Origin: Nemopilema nomurai
Taxonomy: Eukaryota > Cnidaria > Scyphozoa > Rhizostomeae > Rhizostomatidae
DNA length: 64,000 nt
Assembly (NCBI GenBank): GCA_003864495.1
Contig: ML133375.1
Coordinates: 377,860 to 441,859 of the forward strand
Direction: 5' to 3'
The notes beneath the pieces are model-generated. The model saw nothing but the letters and a program-made list of their open reading frames with translations. It had not been told where the DNA came from and searched no databases. The first letter of the stretch is position 1. Each line of letters begins with the position of its first letter. The position numbers and the translations under genes were made by a program. Positions 24,762 to 37,200 of the stretch are shown here, piece after piece.

Positions 24762-24984
24762 AGTCTGGAGTAGCACGGATGTTATCGATACGAGAAGTGT
24801 GCACAATCCAAAACGGATGGATCAACATGTCATCTCAACGTAAACCTACTATGGATGCCACGCATTAAGAAGTGAATCTCTCTATTGACTGCGCAGGCGT
24901 TGGGCTGAGCGTCTGAAGCCCCCTATTGTATCCCATTCGAAACGCGCAGCTTTGAGGTGAAATGGTCAGCAGACAAAATCCTGG
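24762..24984 (+). repeat. Dispersed 0.22-kb repeat, copy B
   Basis: Partner of 20091-20316. It ends about 150 bases before the macroglobulin-like start codon, so it may lie in or overlap that gene's promoter or 5' untranslated region. Confidence 0.85.
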
Positions 24985-25131
24985 ATTAGAAAACTACGGC
25001 TTCTTGCAGCTGCGGTCACTTCTATTTGATTCCTGTACACTGTTGAGCTATCAAAACCAGTTCCTTGCATCAAGTTTCAAAGGATCGTCATACATCACAA
25101 CTGTGTCTGCCAAATTTGCGTACCATCGGCA

Positions 25132-25250
25132 ATGGAGATCTTGATGGTTATCCTTTCTGTGGGGGTCATCATACCAACCCTACTGGCTGGCGATGTTCGG
25201 GAGACTGAAGACCATCCTCGCCTTCATTACTATACGGGCAACATCCAGAG
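25132..25250 (+). CDS. Macroglobulin-like exon 1, signal peptide
   Basis: MEILMVILSVGVIIPTLLAG is a clear secretory leader, followed by an acidic/His stretch and YYTGNIQ. Ends phase 2 before gtatgt; the split arginine codon is completed by exon 2. Confidence 0.8.
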
Positions 25251-28200
25251 GTATGTGTCATTGGAGGTGTTTTGTTAAAAACGTCAACTGGTGTTCGGCT
25301 TTCGCTCTAGAAAGCAAGTTGCGTGCAAGCAGCCCGTTTATTGACTTCCAAGTAAATGTTGTTATGAAATGATGAACATACACGACGTAATCACAACTGA
25401 CGTAACTGCTTTCTAGATATCGATCGAGCAGGGTCAAAAGCGAAATTCGATATTTTCTAGCCACATGGTGTTTTTGGTGGAACATTTTTGCGTTCGCTTT
25501 GATACGAGTTTCTCCCTCCGCGAAATGTTGCATCCGGTTCGTAAGCAGAAGGTACAAACAGCAGCCGCCCAAACAGCAAGAGGTGAAGTCGAGTCTCTTA
25601 GAGGGATGCGACGATGTCCCTCCGTTAGAACATGCACACTTGAAAAGCGATTTAGACTTGGAGATAGGATTGGATTCATCCTTTCACAAGTATGCACGAC
25701 GCATCTTCAAGCTTCTAAACCTTCCATAGCTTTTAAGAAGGGGTTAATATGTTATCGGGTTCACTAATGGCTTTTTTCTTTCTTCAAAAAAACAATGAGA
25801 AAACTGTCCGCACAATTACTGCAAGCATCAAGTCATTTTCCAAAATCAAAATTATTGTCTTCCACTAAACTATGACTTTTTGCTAGTCATGCGCTTAATT
25901 CTAGCATACATTTGGATTATATGATTTTCCTCTCCAGTTACAATCATCAAGTTGAAGAATCTTGTTGTCAATGGGCCTTTCAAGAATATGAATCTTTTAT
26001 TCCTTTCGGTATAAAATAACTTTGAAAACCAAAAATTCGTTGATTTAAGCCAATTACTGTTAAAATGTTTCATCCAGATATAGAAAGAGCTTGTACAAGA
26101 GCGTTAGCCTTTCCCATTTATCGAAATGTGTCCTAGGATTATGCAAAGACTTCCCTATTTGTTACCAATATGGGTGTTTTCCTTGGGTTAACGCGTTAAA
26201 GATGACCTTTGCTTATGTCGACGCATGCGGTGACTTAACGTTAAGTAAGTCATGTAATTCGTTTTTTTCCGCAAAAAGATCTAACAACTGAAGTAGAACT
26301 AATAAATAAAATAAAGTAGGATTCAATTGCACCTGACAGATTATGACTCAGGCAGAAATAGAAATGAATGCCTAGATCAAATATGGTGCTTCCGAAAGTA
26401 AATATTTGCTTCAAATAGCTTGGGAATCCGGCAAAAGGACGGCGCCAAAAGGCATGACTGACGACAGCAAAGTACTAGTAAGACCCGGCAAATTTAAATC
26501 CTGGTTTATATAAACCTCGGTTATGCCCACCTACTCATAAACATGTTTTCTTATTGGTTAATGTTGTGCTAGAAAGTACTTGAAGGACAAAACAGGGAAA
26601 CGCTGCACCTGGACAAAGAGAATTCGTACAAAAAACCAGACACACAATTTTTCTCGACAGTACTCTTGAGTCGACTTTGCATTCAAGAATGCAAAGGCAA
26701 ATTTGAACTAGGTGCTCAAAATCAAGCACATATTTTCTGGTTAGTGAAATGCTGCTGAGTGTATTAATAATGGATCGATCAAGGGAATCATAAATGCACT
26801 CATAAATAGACATAAAGTCTTTGGATTTAGCAATTTTTTTGGCGACTGTTGGATGCGTTGGTTGAATTCTCATTGATTATATAACACCCCGCTGGTGTAA
26901 CCACAAAACGCTTAGAGAATAACATGTAATGGTAATCGTGATTGAATTAGACAATGATCTATTCATCTTCTAAAGCAGAAGAGCTCCGATTAACTGCGCA
27001 GTGACCGAGGATTAATTAGAATGTTTTGTCTGCGCCAGCCTCTCTTTCGATTACAGGGCGTTGAGAATGTTACCAAGCCAACGAGAAAATGGCCCAGAAG
27101 GCTTTGCAACCAAAGGGTTGCATTATGGGATAACTGGATATTCAGGAACATCTCGGTCACACCTTGTTGCCCAAATTGGCGGCTCATTTATATCTATAGC
27201 AGTAATTGCACGATGTTTTGCGACCCCAGCATAGCCGAGACTAACATTTCCTTTGCAGACAGCCTCGCAGTAAATTGCGTGGAGAGTTCATTTACCTTAT
27301 ACTTACTTTTCAAGTCGAATAATTCTGAATATGAGACAAAGAGAAGTTGAGTCTTCTTCTTTTCATTTCAAAGCATCAAAATTCCCAAAATTGTCTTACA
27401 GATGAAACTGTAAACAAAGGAATTAGCGTCAAAATGCTATATTCTACAATGGGATCCAAAAGCAAAGTTTACATCGCTCGTTCCTTGTATTTCCCATGCT
27501 TTTATTGATACGCCTTTAGCAAGACAGACTGTCCAAATAAACATCCATTATTTGCACTGCTTGGAAAGGACTTACACACTTAGAAAAAGGGAAGCTTCCT
27601 TGAGCAAATTAAACTAAATAACTTTGATTCCCAAAAAAATCTTTGAGGTTGGATTAAAGAATTCTTTAAACAATCCACTAATTAAGACCAACTACATTCA
27701 ATAATCTACGAAATATAGTTCATACTCATGGGCGGGTTTCTAAGAGTTACCTCATTTGCGGCGCCAGCCACTAACTAGTGGGGAAACTGAAATTTTTTCA
27801 AACCACGCCCTTTTCAATGATAGGAAACTCTGTTGTTGGCAGTAAATGACTTTTGTAAACAACTCATCTTCATCATCCCCTTCATCACTTTATCCTCGAA
27901 TTTGGGCGTATTGCATAATCGTGTCTCCCCTCATCCCCCCCCCCCCCCCCCGTTGGCCATAGGGCATTTCAAACAACTCTTTTTATAAAAGATCATAGAA
28001 AACTATGTAGAAAATTTTTATGGAGAATTAAGGGCTGAGTGATCGATACAACTCTTTATCTATCAGAAAAGCTTAATTAAAACAAATAATTAAAGCTGAA
28101 AGCTTGTGTTAAATACATAGTTGAACTTCCATTAAATCATTTAGAGATTGTGGTGTTTGTTGATAGGGAGATTTAATGAGGATTGTTTTAGATGTGTTAT

Positions 28201-31200
28201 CGTTCGTGCGTGAAATCGTTTCGACCTTTTATTAAATGGTCAGATCTTCATTTGTGAATACATACTCCAAGAAGCATTTCTTTAATTTAAGACCGACACT
28301 CATTTACTACAGTCGTGTAAGAAAATGTGGATCTTTATGCTCATGGTTCATTTCCCTTAAAACCCATTTAGTGCTTGATAATCATAAGAAGAAAATTTTC
28401 AGGTTAAGTTACATCGCACCCCAAAGCCAACAGGATATTTGGAAATGTAACTGACGATTCTTACTATGTCGAACAGAACTATGGCTTGTTTAGTCTATCT
28501 AACTGGAAGGACATTTTGAAGACAATAAATCCACAGATTTGTGTAGGCTTTTACACTTTGGGATGAGCGTCTACCCATTCTTGCAAGTTTTCTTGTTGCA
28601 AAACCTTTTTGGTGAACTTCTGTTGTGTAATTTTGCATCTATAAGCAGATGGATCTGACATCTCAAAGTGAATCCTACATTCAATTTTGCTTGACTTTAA
28701 TGTTTTCCCATTGCAAAGTGTACTGCTTCTGATCGAAAAATGATGAGGTATGATTTTTTTCAATCTAACTGAACAGATGTACACTGCCCAGAAACTGGTA
28801 AGAAATTGTAATCAAAACTGATGAAGGCGAGCGTGAAGAAAATTTGCCTTCTGTAATATTAATTTGTAATCTTCAGCTTTTGTATGTAAGAAAACCATTC
28901 AAAAATTCTGCATATTTTGACTGGAGATGCCTTTTGAATAATGATATATCCCTGTAATGAAAATCTTACAGCTCTTTGTATTTCACAGGCCTGACCCGTA
29001 TTACATTTTCACGGCTCCAGAGATCGTACATCCAGGAAGAGTAGCAAGGATTGGTGGCATTTTGTCGAATTTGAGAACCAGTGTTCTAATTCACATCAAA
29101 CTTGTGACCTGGCACGGTGAAGCTGAATTAGCAAGCGATGAAAAATTTGTTCCAATAATCAAGTCAGGTATGTCTCCATCAATGTCTCAATTATCGGTTT
29201 TTGCCATCAGGTTAGGCCGCATTGATGGGGCCCTGTGCCCAAAATGGGGACCCCTAAAATGCCAAGGTAATTCGTGTCATGCTTCTTAATTCATCAACAG
29301 CACCTTCTTTAGGCTTAACAAAATTTTTCTTGGGACCTCTTTAAATTAGAAACCTTAGAGAGGTCCCCGGGCCCAGTTGACTCATGGGTAAATGCGTCAC
29401 TGCTACAGAGCTATCACCAACGGTTTTGTCATTAGAAACACCACCAACGTAGTTTCTCCGCATGTTTTGAAAGCTTCCCCTGGTATTTCCTATCCGTTCA
29501 ATCGGTATTGCCTTCGATTTGATCATTTATTAAAGACATCCTTCAAAAATTTCTAAGAAAATGCTGCCTAAGATGATCAGATGTCATTCCAAAGAGACGC
29601 CATTTGCCTTGGAGTACCCGTGTTCCATCTCCAAGCTGACCTTTAAATCCACGTCCTCTATCTTTTCATGCTTCACAAGCCTTTTTAATCATTTCTATAA
29701 GAGAGAGAAACACAATTTTTTGGCATATTGACCCAGACATTGTGTTTCAAACTTTGCCTCAACAAAGTGGTACCTTGATTAAGCGTAAATAATTTGGAAG
29801 GCGATGTGTTCGAAACTTGCGCTTTTGAGAAAATATATGCTGTAAGTGAATGTGCAGCAAAGATATTAGAAAATAAAATCACTTCACTGTTTTAATAGTT
29901 GAGAATTGGCAGGTTCTGTTCTCTTTTCATTCAAGGACCATTATAGATAGCCCATCGAAAACAAAACTTCTTTAAATCGTAGACGTAACCGTTAGTAATA
30001 CCTAACTAAAAAGGTGAGCTAAAAAATCTCTTAGCAAGCCAACTTAATCGTCATAAGAAATTGTTACCTTTTTCTTTTTTTAGGAAAGCCATTTCTCTTA
30101 CAGTTCATGGTAAGTTGGTTTCTTTATTTATCAGTTATTTATCAGTTGCTTCTATGAACAAGCGTCTAGAGGGAGGGGGCCAGGGGATGTAAAGCTAAGG
30201 GGCAGGGGCCAGGGGATGTGGAGCTAGAGAGCGGGTGCCATGGGGTATAAAGTATTTGATGTAAGAAATCTTGAAGAAAACAACAGTTTATCGCATTTGC
30301 AGACGTTATAGATGAGTCTTAAAAGTCCCACAGCTATTGGTATAGTTATGCCAATTCTCAGTAATTTTGCTTGCAGAATAAATTCGACACCTGACGCTTC
30401 CAACACAAAGCTACTGTACACGAATGTCATTGATGACAGAGCGTCATGGACACGTCATGACTAGCAACGTCTAGCATAATAATAATAACGATAACAATAA
30501 TAATGATGATAATAATAATAATAAACACCATATTTGTACAGGTAAGCTTGTTCTACAAATGAATTTGCTGCTATCGATCAAGGACCTATAAACCACTTGT
30601 ATCTAGTATATATAATTTACAACAATATCGTTCAAAAAGTCATTTACAGTAATTGAGGACATTGCTATCAGGTTCTTGCCAAGATACGGCCCTGCAGGCT
30701 CAGGCCCCGACAATACACCCCTTAAACGTTACTCTACTAAACACACTTCCTTTCTCTTCCACAGGTTCCTAATGGAGTGGAGAACGAGTATGCGGTGTTT
30801 GTTATTCGTATGCTGCAACACCCAGTCAGGGAGATAAGAAAAGTCGTGCGAATAAGGAAACAGGAGCCTATCATTTTGGTAGGTGCAAGCAAAGCCTTCT
30901 ACCAGCTTGGAGAGAACGGTAAGTACAGATTGTTTTTTTCAGCACTAAGGTACGTTTCCTTAGAATCACTTAGAATCATTGCATTACTGTAGGTATGATG
31001 ATAATTTAGTGATTTGCTTCAAGTTCATGCTGAGAAAGGTTTTCGAACAACATAAGAACACGATTCAAAAGAGTCATTGCTAGGTATTCATTTCCAAGCT
31101 AGATATCCATGTTGATATTTGCTGATAGAAGGCAGTTGATGATATGGTAAAGTAAATGCACAGGTTCACAATATGTTTTATATTGTGATGCATCTTAACG

Positions 31201-34200
31201 CATTATCATGAATCAAATTTGCCAGCTCTTATCTGAAGTCTCTGTCAATCTATTCACGTTCTAACCTCAAGCCAAGTCAAATGTTCTTCAATGTATTTTG
31301 AATCTTTTTTGCCCTGCTGCGATTTTTTAGCGTGATATATGTTGATACTCATTGCAGTAAGCAATTTTGTGTCTGGGTCATTTTGCGCATTCACAGAATT
31401 AAGCAAGGTGAATATAAGTTCAATGAGTTGTGGGATAATCATAGTATTTCATGGCTGGACGATCTCAGTAACCTAGACTTTTACTACAGAATGATTTTCG
31501 TCCAGAAATGTAGAATACGAATGTAGACACCAGGTTGTTGCTGAAATGCCCTACGCATATCAATGAAGATAACTGATGTTTATTTCATATTATATGTCTT
31601 ATCACCTAGTAAGACATTGCTTCTGTTTTAATTCATAAGGCCCCTTAAGCTGGGCTCTCCAGCCCCCTCAATTCATCTACGTCAATGATTCTCATTTTTA
31701 ATTGGAGATTTAATTTAGTCTTCCATAGTCGTGGTCTAAACCTTGGCTTTAAAGGCTTTGGTGATCAAGGCACTGGTGAACTACCGAGACTTGATTGTTT
31801 CAAAATGAGGGCTAATGACCTGGGTGGTTGTTACGTAGGAGGCCTCCAACCAACCGAAAGACTGCAAGCAATTCATCACTGTTAATTTGAGTCATTACCT
31901 CCTAGTTGAATTGTGGGTGTTAGCGTTGGATCAGCGCAGCATGCCGTACAAAGGAAAGGTACCTCAAAAATACCTGCTAACTCATTTAAAAAGCGACTAA
32001 GCTTGCATTATGCAAAAGACTAGTCTCGCGAAAAACTTTCATTTTGACGTCATCCCTCTCTGTAATTTGGCCTCCCATCATTCCCGCATTGTTGTCGCTT
32101 CTAATCGGTAAAGTTTTGTCGCTGCAGTGGTGTTCAGTAATAACAGAGTAACACGAAACGCTGGAATTCAGTAGGGAACTCTTCAGCTTAATCATGGATT
32201 TCGTCACATTTCTCGCAATGACATCTATAGTCAACTCTGCTTGTTGGCATAAGTGTGGCCATCCAATTAACAGGATAGACTTGTCAGTTGGATAGACAAT
32301 TTGTTGTAAATTGACACTAAAATTGAATACATTATTGCAGCGTTTGTAGTTGTAGCTTTATAGATAAATTTTGACTTATAAGATGAAGAAAAGGGTAAGG
32401 GCCTCTCAGAAATTCACTAACAGAGCAAAACGGCAATATTATTTAAAGGCAAAACTGATATAAACATTTCGCAGTAAAGTTTCTGTGAAATCAATTCATT
32501 CCTGAAAGCTAGTTTGCAGCATTTTTGCTCTCTCCAAAGTTTGACAAATATTCACTAGAGTCAATAGGCTTTGGGAGAGATGTTTGCTTCGGAAAAGTAT
32601 TTGGATCTAAAGGCAAAGGAGGATAATAATTAGCGTTTCTCTCTGGCGCCAAGAAACAAAATAGGGACCATAAGGATTTAAGAAGCAGTTTATTCACATC
32701 AAGATGAAAACTAATAAAATATCCAACTTTTCATTTGAAAATTAAGTCCATGTAGACATCTAATATATTTCAGCTTTACTGCATTCGAGAATATTCGATC
32801 AAGCCTTTTAGAAATCTTTCAGTTTCTCAAACGCTAACACAAAACATTCAATTTTTTTCAGATCCAAAGAGCAACATTGACGGTAAGAAAAGGCGATTCA
32901 AGAAATTCGCAATTTCCTCAAGATACTACAGTGTAGATTTATAGTTTAACTTCCAAGATACTTCATATTCGTTATCCTTATTACAGTTTACCTTTCAAAA
33001 GCAGTCAAGAAATACGCAATTTCCTCAAGATTTGACAGTGTAGATTTATAGTTGAACTTCCAAGATACTTCATATTCGTTATCCTTATTACAGTTTACCT
33101 TTCAAAAGCAGTCAAGAAATACGCAATTTCCTCAAGATTTTACAGTGTAGATTTATAGCCGAACTTCCAAAATACTTCATATCCGTTATGCTTATAACAG
33201 TTTACCTTTCAAAAGCAGTCAAGAAATTCGCAATTTCCTCAAGATTTGACAGTGTAGATTTATAGTTGAACTTCCAAGATACTTCATATTCGTTATCCTT
33301 ATTACAGTTTACCTTTCAAAAGCAGTCAAGAAATACGCAATTTCCTCAAGATTTGACAGTGTAGATTTATAGTTTAACTTCCAAAATACTTCATATCCGT
33401 TATGCTTATAACAGTCTACCTTTTAAAAGCAGTCAAGAAACTCTTCATATTCACTGTTGTCACAGCGAAAAATTTTTACTTAGGAGCATAACGGAAGTCA
33501 TCCGTACGATGTAGTTGAAAATTTCCGTTTAAAACGAGGTAAGCATATTCCTTTATTAAATTTCCTCCCTCAAATTTGCTTAAATGTAGAAGATTGTCTC
33601 GGAATTCCCTTGAAATGGAAACTTCACTTTAGCCTTGCCCACTTCATCAGCACAATCGCATAGTCATATTGGATAGCATCAATATGAAATGTTACTCCTC
33701 CGCTAGCTTATGAGATTTTATAAGTAATTTCTTAGTTTTTATGACTAATTTTTAAGCACTTGGATTCATAAATCCTTATGCTTTCCAAATTTAATTTGCA
33801 TCTATTCCCACACAAGATACAATTCATGCCCTAAATAAATATTCAGTTTAAGCAGAGTAAGTTGGCAATGATAATTCCATCATATTCCGCTTAATGCTTC
33901 CATGTGTTCAAATGTTTGATTTCAAGGCCTTGCACATTTATCTCTGTCGACTACGAATGCAGCACGCACCGGAAAACACTTAGTGAAATTAGAGATTGAG
34001 AAATACGAGAGGTTCATCGAAGTAAACATTGGCAGAGGTATTCGAAAGACACCAATTCAAATGTTATACGATGCTAAATTTCATCTATGTTTCAGAGTTG
34101 CATGAAGTCCTCGGATCTTTTCGTATTCTTTATATCATATTCAAGAGAAAAGCGTGTATGAAGAGTGTATGAATAACCTGAACACTTTATAATTTTCACT

Positions 34201-37200
34201 GAATAAGAAAATTAGAAGAAAATGTCTAGAACTATTTTGAGGTGGCAGAATAACTTTGAACTATTATGCCTGGCTGCGGTTTTACGCCAAACGCTAATGA
34301 ATCGACCTAGCAAATTGTAATTCCATATAACTGAAGAAACTTCCTTTGAAATGACAAGAGATGTCAGCCACATTCAAACAAAGAAAGTACCATCTACATC
34401 TACATCTATCTACTATTTGACTTTTTATGATCTCTGACTTAAGAAATGTTTTCAGCTTTTTCGAGGGAGTCAAGTAATTCAATCAATGGACAACCATTGA
34501 AACATCTGGCAGAACCACAGGTATTTAATAAAATTTCATTGTTATTCCAATCCCAAACACCATTCACATGCATTGCCGCAAATAGTGGAAAGGTTGTGGT
34601 TTGCATTTTGACGCCGGAAAATCCCGGAACGAGTTAGAAGCCAAGCTCAACCCAATTAAAACAGTAATCTGAAGCTACTGCTTTCTGGGACAGTAAATAA
34701 ATGATGGTATTTGGTGTGCAGGCATTTAGGGTAGGCAAGCAATTGGCTTTGGTTTTATTGGACTTTTTAAGAAAAAAGCGTTATAGCTACCACAAAGCAT
34801 TTGTTCTTTGCAAGACTCGTTTGCTCATATCTTGGGAGATCGAGAAGATTTATGCAAACTAAAAGGATAAGCCTGTGGATTTTATAGCTAGTGATATCAT
34901 AATCACACTGCTGCAGCTGGAATAAAAGTGCCTTTGTTGCATACAGTGCGATAGTGTGTATATATACCTATAACACAAGTAATTAGTCAATGCCCGTCTT
35001 ATTTGACCTGAATAACTTTTGAAATTAATAATAATATAAATAATAATAATAATACAAATATTTACAGAGGATGGCCTCAGTCACTCGAGGGTGCTTTTCA
35101 TGAGGGTCCTCTAAATAATTCAATAGAGTTTTGTGGTAAAAATTTGCAGAATTGCGAGAAATAGCGGAAACATAGCATATTGAAGTACTTTTTGTCCGAC
35201 ACTCCATAGAGTATGCAGATAGCGGGGAATACCGAAGTCTGACGGAATATGTAGCCAGTTGCTAATTGTGAGATGACCGCATGATTGGCTGTCTAATATG
35301 AGAAGTGCGCATGATTGGTTGTCAAATGACCAATCAGCGTCCACTTAAGACCTTCTCTCAGAAGAGATCAATTGAAAAGATGAACTCTTTCTTTCTGTTT
35401 TAATAGAATGGGGTATTGTATTGAAATGTAGACAGACTCCAAAGCTTCTAGATAAAAAGGCGACCTAGCTTGCCCAAACGGATTCGAGAAAGTCGTTGCT
35501 ACGTGTCACCAGCACATGAAATCTGCATATAAAACTTTGAGTTCATACTTTGAGTATAATTATACCACTACTTAGGTCATAATTTTCTTTATGTCAAAGC
35601 TTTCGCAACTCTTTTGTCTTTTTTACACATTAAATCTAATCTTTTCGAAGCTCCCTCAAGGCCAGCTGCAAAAGCTTGAAGATCGGTTCTCTTCAAGCTC
35701 TGGAATGAAGATCGAAATTATGACGAAGAAAGATCCCTTTAAGGTAAATGTTTTTAGAAAAAATCATGTTTAAATATGCAGACAAATCTATTGAATATAT
35801 AGCTCAAATGAATTAAGGTATTTGGAAAAGGCCCTCATTTGTGTACTAAAATGGCGTATAGATGCTGCCGATGACTCCAAAATGAAGAACGAAAGCCAAG
35901 TACATTTTACTGAATATGAAAAAGTATATCCATTAATCTACTGATTTGATTGCTAGTTTTCTAGTTTGCTAGCAAGCCACCAAGAACCCAACTAACCTAA
36001 AAATACTCCCAAAAATAGCTAGGCAGATTAGCCTCGGAAAGACAAGAGCTCCAATTCGAGGCAAAAAGTGACATTATGCACAAATCTAATAATGTTATAC
36101 CAATAGTATCAATTTACCATATATTGTAATCTAATGATCTTCGTTGTCATTCTATTATGAATTAGAAACATTATTGATAACGCTAGGTATTGAATTATTA
36201 AAAATATAAAAAGCTAATTATCAATGCTTAGCTTTCGCAGAAGTAAAAAGGATATTATTTTTTGTGGAAATAATGAAAGAAGCTCTAATCATTCGTGCCC
36301 TGTATAGTTTTGCTTTCTTCCTTTTCTTTGGGCTCTAAAAAGATTATATTTTAATTTGACCGATTTACACTTAATTCCCGCGTGGTAATAGCCAATTGAT
36401 AGAAGGTTTTGATAGCAAGAAAGTCATTTTTGCTTAAAAAACCAGATGAATAGTCGCACGTGTATTTCAGTCCAGGACGAGCAGCGTTTATTTAGAGGCT
36501 TGGAACAACGATGCATTGATTCATATAAATGGGTTTAAGATGCTTTTTGAAGAAAGTGCCAAAACATCTCCCTCGATAGCTTGCAATAGAAAAAAGTCCC
36601 GACTAAAGGTTCCGTGATCAATCAGATGTGTGTGTAATAAATGCATAATAAATATTCATTATGTCAAATCTTTTAAAATAAATCTTTCAAATTGTATCTT
36701 CTATTAAAGTCTAATAAGATTTTCAGCATTTCTTTGTGAATTATATGTTTTGATATTATTACCAGGTTGGGGAAATTGTCAAGGTGGACATAATATATGA
36801 CAATCCTGCCGATGGTTTAAACGTATTCTTCTATGAGGTAAGAGATTAAAGCATTTTAGAATGCAATTAATGTCTAGCTATTGCTTCGATCTGTTAAGTA
36901 TTAAACTTTAGTTTTTAATTATGGTTACAGATTTTGTTGTTGTTAAGAGGACTGGGTCATGTAACTTTGTAACCCTGTGATCTTACCTCGTGTTCTATTA
37001 TTCGTTCGCATGATATTATAAAATGGCGTAAAGTATCGTGTATTTATTCCTCATTTATCCACCATAATGGCTGGTTCAACACGATCTTACCACAAGTACT
37101 GTTTAGAAGCTCTATGAGAAGTTTATGATGGCCCCGCCACTAAACGTGAATTGCATTCATACAACTAAAAATTAACTCAAAGGCTGTATTTTGCCCCAGT

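Larger units (their letters stand above)
20434..25131. other. Intergenic region between the two large genes
   Basis: Contains the thrombospondin 3' UTR, an aataaa at 21459-21464 that could be its poly(A) signal, a weak two-exon candidate gene, repeat copy B, and the promoter region of the macroglobulin-like gene. No other coding content recognised. Confidence 0.45.

Noticed and set aside
27021..27350. 109-codon open frame in macroglobulin-like intron 1
   Set aside because: No domain, no phase-compatible donor, and the exon 1 to exon 2 join is exact without it.
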